The position numbers and the translations under genes were made by a program. A DNA stretch of 64,000 nucleotides, taken from contig NZ_BDBK01000002.1 in the NCBI RefSeq assembly GCF_001612945.1, positions 682,001 to 746,000 on the forward strand, in the 5' to 3' direction. Below the pieces are notes generated by a model. It was not told the origin of the DNA and did not search any database. It was given only the letters and a program-made list of their open reading frames with translations. Below, piece after piece: positions 60,690 through 64,000 of the stretch (positions are counted from its first letter, which is position 1; the number at the start of each line of letters is the position of its first letter). Source of the DNA: Nocardia inohanensis NBRC 100128 (GTDB lineage Bacteria > Actinomycetota > Actinomycetes > Mycobacteriales > Mycobacteriaceae).

Positions 60690-62588
60690 GTGTCGTCTGT
60701 CGAGTTCCGCAACGTCGCCATCGTGGCGCACGTCGACCACGGCAAGACAACACTGGTCGACGCGATGCTGCGGCAGTCCGGTGTCTTCGGCGAGCGTGCC
60801 GAGGTGGTGGACCGGGTGATGGACTCCGGTGACCTCGAGCGCGAGAAGGGCATCACCATTCTCGCCAAGAACACCGCTGTGCACCGCCACAACCAGGACG
60901 GTTCGGTCACCGTCATCAATGTGATCGACACCCCCGGCCACGCCGACTTCGGTGGTGAGGTCGAGCGCGGTCTGTCCATGGTCGACGGTGTCGTGCTGCT
61001 CGTCGACGCCTCGGAAGGTCCGCTGCCGCAGACCCGTTTCGTGCTGCGCAAGGCCCTCGCGGCCTCGCTGCCGGTGATCCTGGTGGTCAACAAGACCGAC
61101 CGCCCGGACGCGCGCATCGAGGAGGTCGTCGAGGAGTCGCACGACCTGCTGCTGGACCTGGCCTCCGATCTGGACGACGAAGCCTCCGAGGCCGCCGAGC
61201 TGGCCCTGGACCTGCCGGTGCTCTACGCCTCCGGCCGCGCCGGCGTGGCCTCGACCACCCGCCCGGAGAACGGCAACGTGCCGGACGCCGAGAACCTCGA
61301 CGAGCTGTTCGACGTGCTGATGAAGTACGTGCCCGCCCCCAAGGGCGATGCCGGCAAGCCGCTCCAGGCGCACGTCACCAACCTCGACGCCTCGCCGTTC
61401 CTGGGCCGTATCGGCCTGGTGCGCATCCACAACGGCACGTTGAAGAAGGGCCAGAACGTGGCCTGGATGACGCCCGAGGGCACCAAGACCGTCAAGATCA
61501 CCGAGCTGCTCAAGACCATCGGCGTCGAGCGTCAGCCCGGCGAGGAGGCCGTGGCCGGTGACATCGTCGCCGTCGCCGGCATCCCGGACATCATGATCGG
61601 CGACACCCTCGCCGACATCGAGAACCCGGTTGCCCTGCCGCGCATCACCGTTGACGAGCCGGCCATCTCGGTGACCATCGGCACCAACACCTCGCCGCTG
61701 GTCGGCCGCGTCTCCGGCCACAAGCTCACCGCCCGCATGGTGAAGTCGCGCCTGGACCAGGAACTGGTCGGCAACGTGTCGCTGCGCGTGCTCGACATCG
61801 GCCGCCCGGACGCCTGGGAGGTGCAGGGCCGTGGTGAGCTCGCGCTGGCCATCCTGGTCGAGCAGATGCGCCGCGAGGGCTTCGAGCTGACCGTCGGCAA
61901 GCCGCAGGTGGTCACCAAGACCGTCGACGGCAAGGTGCACGAGCCGTTCGAAGAGCTGACCATCGACGCGCCGGACGAGTACCTGGGCGCTGTCACCCAG
62001 CTGCTGGCCGCCCGCAAGGGCAAGATGGTCCAGATGAGCAACCACTCGGCCGGGTGGGTGCGCATGGAGTTCATCGTCCCCTCGCGTGGCCTGATCGGTT
62101 TCCGTACCGACTTCCTCACCGAGACCCGCGGCACCGGCATCGCCAACGCCGTGTTCGACGGTTACGCCCCGTGGGCCGGCGAGATCCGCGCCCGCCACAC
62201 CGGTTCGCTGGTCTCCGACCGCAACGGCTCGGTCACCCCGTTCGCCATGATCCAGCTGGCCGACCGCGGTCAGTTCTTCGTGGAGCCGGGCGCCGACACC
62301 TACGAAGGCCATGTGGTGGGCATCAACCCGCGTGCCGAGGACCTCGACATCAACGTCACCCGTGAGAAGAAGCTGACCAATATGCGGTCCGCCACGGCCG
62401 ACGTGTTCGAGACCCTGGCCAAGCCGTTGCAGCTGGATCTCGAAGGCGCCATGGAGTTCTGTGCGGCCGACGAGTGCGTCGAGGTGACCCCGGAGATCGT
62501 GCGCGTGCGCAAGGTCACCCTGAGCGCCACCGACCGCCAGCGCGAGACCTCGCGCCGCAAGGCCCGCGATCGCGCTGCCGCGCAGTAG
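60690..62588 (+). CDS. typA: Ribosome-associated GTPase TypA/BipA
   Basis: The 632-residue translational GTPase has G1 [16 protein letters not shown]3 [16 protein letters not shown] and G4 [14 protein letters not shown]. The EF-Tu-like domain II and the EF-G-like domains follow. Near the C-terminus lie [26 protein letters not shown] and the BipA-specific domain ([19 protein letters not shown]). It assists ribosome assembly at low temperature or under stress. GTG 60690 has CAGGAGGAATCTAAC upstream; an open frame to 60561 is discarded. Neighbours match Rv1165. Confidence 0.97.
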   Translation: MSSVEFRNVAIVAHVDHGKTTLVDAMLRQSGVFGERAEVVDRVMDSGDLEREKGITILAKNTAVHRHNQDGSVTVINVIDTPGHADFGGEVERGLSMVDGVVLLVDASEGPLPQTRFVLRKALAASLPVILVVNKTDRPDARIEEVVEESHDLLLDLASDLDDEASEAAELALDLPVLYASGRAGVASTTRPENGNVPDAENLDELFDVLMKYVPAPKGDAGKPLQAHVTNLDASPFLGRIGLVRIHNGTLKKGQNVAWMTPEGTKTVKITELLKTIGVERQPGEEAVAGDIVAVAGIPDIMIGDTLADIENPVALPRITVDEPAISVTIGTNTSPLVGRVSGHKLTARMVKSRLDQELVGNVSLRVLDIGRPDAWEVQGRGELALAILVEQMRREGFELTVGKPQVVTKTVDGKVHEPFEELTIDAPDEYLGAVTQLLAARKGKMVQMSNHSAGWVRMEFIVPSRGLIGFRTDFLTETRGTGIANAVFDGYAPWAGEIRARHTGSLVSDRNGSVTPFAMIQLADRGQFFVEPGADTYEGHVVGINPRAEDLDINVTREKKLTNMRSATADVFETLAKPLQLDLEGAMEFCAADECVEVTPEIVRVRKVTLSATDRQRETSRRKARDRAAAQ

Positions 62589-62600
62589 GCAACACTTCGG

Positions 62601-62633
62601 GCGAGCCGGGTACCGCTTCGGTATCCGGCTCGC
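62601..62633 (+). terminator. Terminator after typA
   Basis: A 14-bp stem (GCGAGCCGGGTACC / GGTATCCGGCTCGC, one G-T pair) with a five-base loop lies 12 bases after the stop and is followed by TTCGTCAT. Confidence 0.8.
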
Positions 62634-62684
62634 TTCGTCATCCATGACCGGGCGTCGAAGGACAGGTCCAGTAGAGTGCCGAAC

Positions 62685-64000
62685 GTGATGACGGGGCGGC
62701 GCGCGACGTGGCGCGTGGTGATGGTGTTGGTGGCGACGACGTTGGCTGTCGCTACCGGCTGCACCGCGAATCCGCCGCCGCCGATCGAGAGCACCGACAG
62801 TCCCAAGACGACTGCGGCCAAGCCGACCAAGAGCTCCGTCGTGGTCGCTATCGACGACATCGGGCTCGGGTTCAATCCGCATCTGCGGGCGCAGCAGTCG
62901 CCCGCGACCGCGGCGGTGGCATCCATGGTGCTGCCCAGTCCTTTCCGGCCCGCGCCGACCCCGGGCGTGCCGGGCGGCTCGGATTGGGTGCTGGATCCCT
63001 CGCTGATGGTGTCGGCGGATGTGACGACGCAGGAACCGTTCACCATCACCTACCAGCTCAAGAACGAAGCCTCCTGGTCCGATGGCGCGCCCATCGCCGC
63101 CGAGGATTTCCGCTACCTGTGGCAGCAGATGATCACCCAGCCCGGCGTGGTGGATCCCGCCGGCTACCGGCTGATCTCGGATGTCAGCTCGTCGGCGGGC
63201 GGTAAGACCGTGAACGTCACCATGACCGAGCCCTATCCGGCGTGGCGGCAGCTGTTCGCGGATCTGCTGCCGCAGCATCTGATCAAGGACTCCGGTTTCG
63301 AGCAGGGCCTGATCGACACCATTCGAATCTCGGGCGGGCAGTTTCGGATCAAGCAGGCCGATCGCGGCCGCGAGGAGATCCTGCTCGAACGCAATGACCG
63401 CTACTGGGGCAAACCCGCTGCGCCGGACCAGATTCTGATGCGCCGCGGCGGCACCTACGCGCAGGTGGCGGAGTCGCTGCGGGTCGGCGACGCCCAGATG
63501 GCGCTGGTGCACGGCGGTGTCGCGCTGCAAGCCCAGCTCGCCGCGATCCCCTCGGTGCGGACCGCCGTCATGGCGCAGTCGCGGGAAATGCAGCTCGTGC
63601 TCAACGGCCGCAGCGGCGATCTGGCGGATGTGCGGGTGCGCAAAGCCGTTCTGGGACTGCTGGATCCGGTGCTGCTGGCCACCGTCGGCGCGCAGACCGG
63701 CAGCTGGGTGGAGCCGGTGCGCGCCCAGGTGCTGACGCCGTCGGATCCCGGTTACACGCCGACCTCGCCGCCGCGCCCGAGCCTGGAGGAAGTGTTCGCG
63801 CTGCTGAACGAGGCCGGATTCGGCCGTGCCCCGGAGACTCCCGGCTCCGGTTCGCCGACTTCGCCCGCGCCGCAACCGCGTCCGCTGGCCAAGAACGGTA
63901 AATCGCTGACCATCCGGATCGGCGCGGTCGAGGGCGATGACTCCTCGCTGGCGGTCGCGAATACCGCCGCGGACCAATTGCGCAGCGCCGGAATCGATGT
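62685..64000 (+). CDS. lpqW: LpqW-type lipoprotein, SBP5 family (partial, cut by window end)
   Basis: The reading frame is open to the end of the window (438 codons seen). The start has a lipoprotein signal (RVVMVLVATTLAVATGC, lipobox Cys about 27). The SBP_bac_5 fold follows: NPHLRAQQSPATAAVASMVLPSPFRP, YQLKNEASWSDGAPIAAEDFRYLWQQM, QFRIKQADRGREEILLERNDRYWG and VRKAVLGLLDPVL. A Pro-rich linker (about residues 365-400) precedes the last part. LpqW in mycobacteria controls whether PIM4 goes to polar PIMs or lipomannan and is genetically tied to pimE. GTG 62685 or ATG 62688 starts it. Confidence 0.85.
   Translation, partial: MMTGRRATWRVVMVLVATTLAVATGCTANPPPPIESTDSPKTTAAKPTKSSVVVAIDDIGLGFNPHLRAQQSPATAAVASMVLPSPFRPAPTPGVPGGSDWVLDPSLMVSADVTTQEPFTITYQLKNEASWSDGAPIAAEDFRYLWQQMITQPGVVDPAGYRLISDVSSSAGGKTVNVTMTEPYPAWRQLFADLLPQHLIKDSGFEQGLIDTIRISGGQFRIKQADRGREEILLERNDRYWGKPAAPDQILMRRGGTYAQVAESLRVGDAQMALVHGGVALQAQLAAIPSVRTAVMAQSREMQLVLNGRSGDLADVRVRKAVLGLLDPVLLATVGAQTGSWVEPVRAQVLTPSDPGYTPTSPPRPSLEEVFALLNEAGFGRAPETPGSGSPTSPAPQPRPLAKNGKSLTIRIGAVEGDDSSLAVANTAADQLRSAGID

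Noticed and set aside
60645..63977. A 1110-codon open frame antisense to typA and the lpqW-like gene
   Set aside because: It runs opposite two clearly real genes with strong family motifs. High GC and codon position bias leave long open antisense frames. Its residues show no domain and no ribosome site.
1..64000. tRNA, rRNA, CRISPR arrays, insertion sequences, prophage or integrase genes
   Set aside because: None was seen. No CCA-ending cloverleaf, regularly spaced direct repeat, transposase or integrase motif was recognised by reading both strands. A tRNAscan-SE or CRISPR search would be decisive.

Overview
The window is a high-GC chromosomal segment from a mycolic-acid-containing actinomycete, most likely Nocardia or a close relative. 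GTG starts are frequent and genes are tightly packed with ATGA/GTGA couplings. The content fits this group: a PimE-type mannosyltransferase, an LpqW-type lipoprotein, an LGFP-repeat lipoprotein, DesA2, PhoH2, a lipid-droplet-associated protein and an IdeR-type iron box. The gene order matches, from memory, two Mycobacterium tuberculosis blocks: glyA1-desA2-phoH2-fum-glpX-Rv1100-xseB-xseA-Rv1109c-ispH-Rv1111c (with ychF displaced) and Rv1157c-pimE-typA-lpqW. No tRNA, rRNA, CRISPR array, phage or insertion sequence was seen.

Layout. 1-17.7 kb is the conserved core: a ZTP riboswitch and glyA, then pirin, PhoH2, a lipoprotein, DesA2, a TetR/FAD-monooxygenase pair, fumC, glpX, exonuclease VII (xseAB), a lipid-droplet protein, ispH and a DUF6542 membrane protein. 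17.7-27.2 kb is a DNA-repair block: rmuC, sbcD-sbcC, and an Ada-AlkA fusion translationally coupled to ogt. 27.2-33.8 kb carries cstA with its small YbdD partner and a sugar-type ABC importer without its own ATPase, then a WYL regulator. 33.9-38.7 kb has a TIGR03086 protein, a secreted SGNH hydrolase, ychF, a hemerythrin-like protein and small secreted or membrane proteins. 38.8-50.4 kb is accessory: several regulators lie next to enzymes or an exporter (LysR/SDR/quinone oxidoreductase, TetR/MFS, TetR/hydrolase/lipase), with palindromic operators readable in the intergenic gaps. 50.5-57.2 kb holds a 1172-residue SARP-type regulator, a CHAP-domain protein, an internally duplicated protein and a Tat-exported DUF1906 protein. 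57.3-64 kb is the envelope/translation block: a Ser/Gly/Ile repeat protein, a secreted protein, pimE, a pterin dehydratase, a tiny Cys/Lys-rich protein under an iron box, typA and the start of lpqW.

The most notable items are: (i) a 59-residue Cys/Lys-rich protein preceded by a near-consensus IdeR/DtxR iron box; (ii) two copies, in opposite orientation and about 44 kb apart, of an ~82-bp double-hairpin element; (iii) a ZTP riboswitch before glyA; (iv) a short reading frame and two strong hairpins before phoH2; (v) a 28-residue all-hydrophobic peptide with a strong ribosome site; (vi) paired TetR operators that can be read directly; and (vii) a compound stem-loop upstream of the DUF1906 gene. 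Small genes of 28, 53 and 59 codons were found by hand translation. Start codons were chosen by ribosome binding site and family N-terminus. Family assignments rest on recognised motifs, not on searches.
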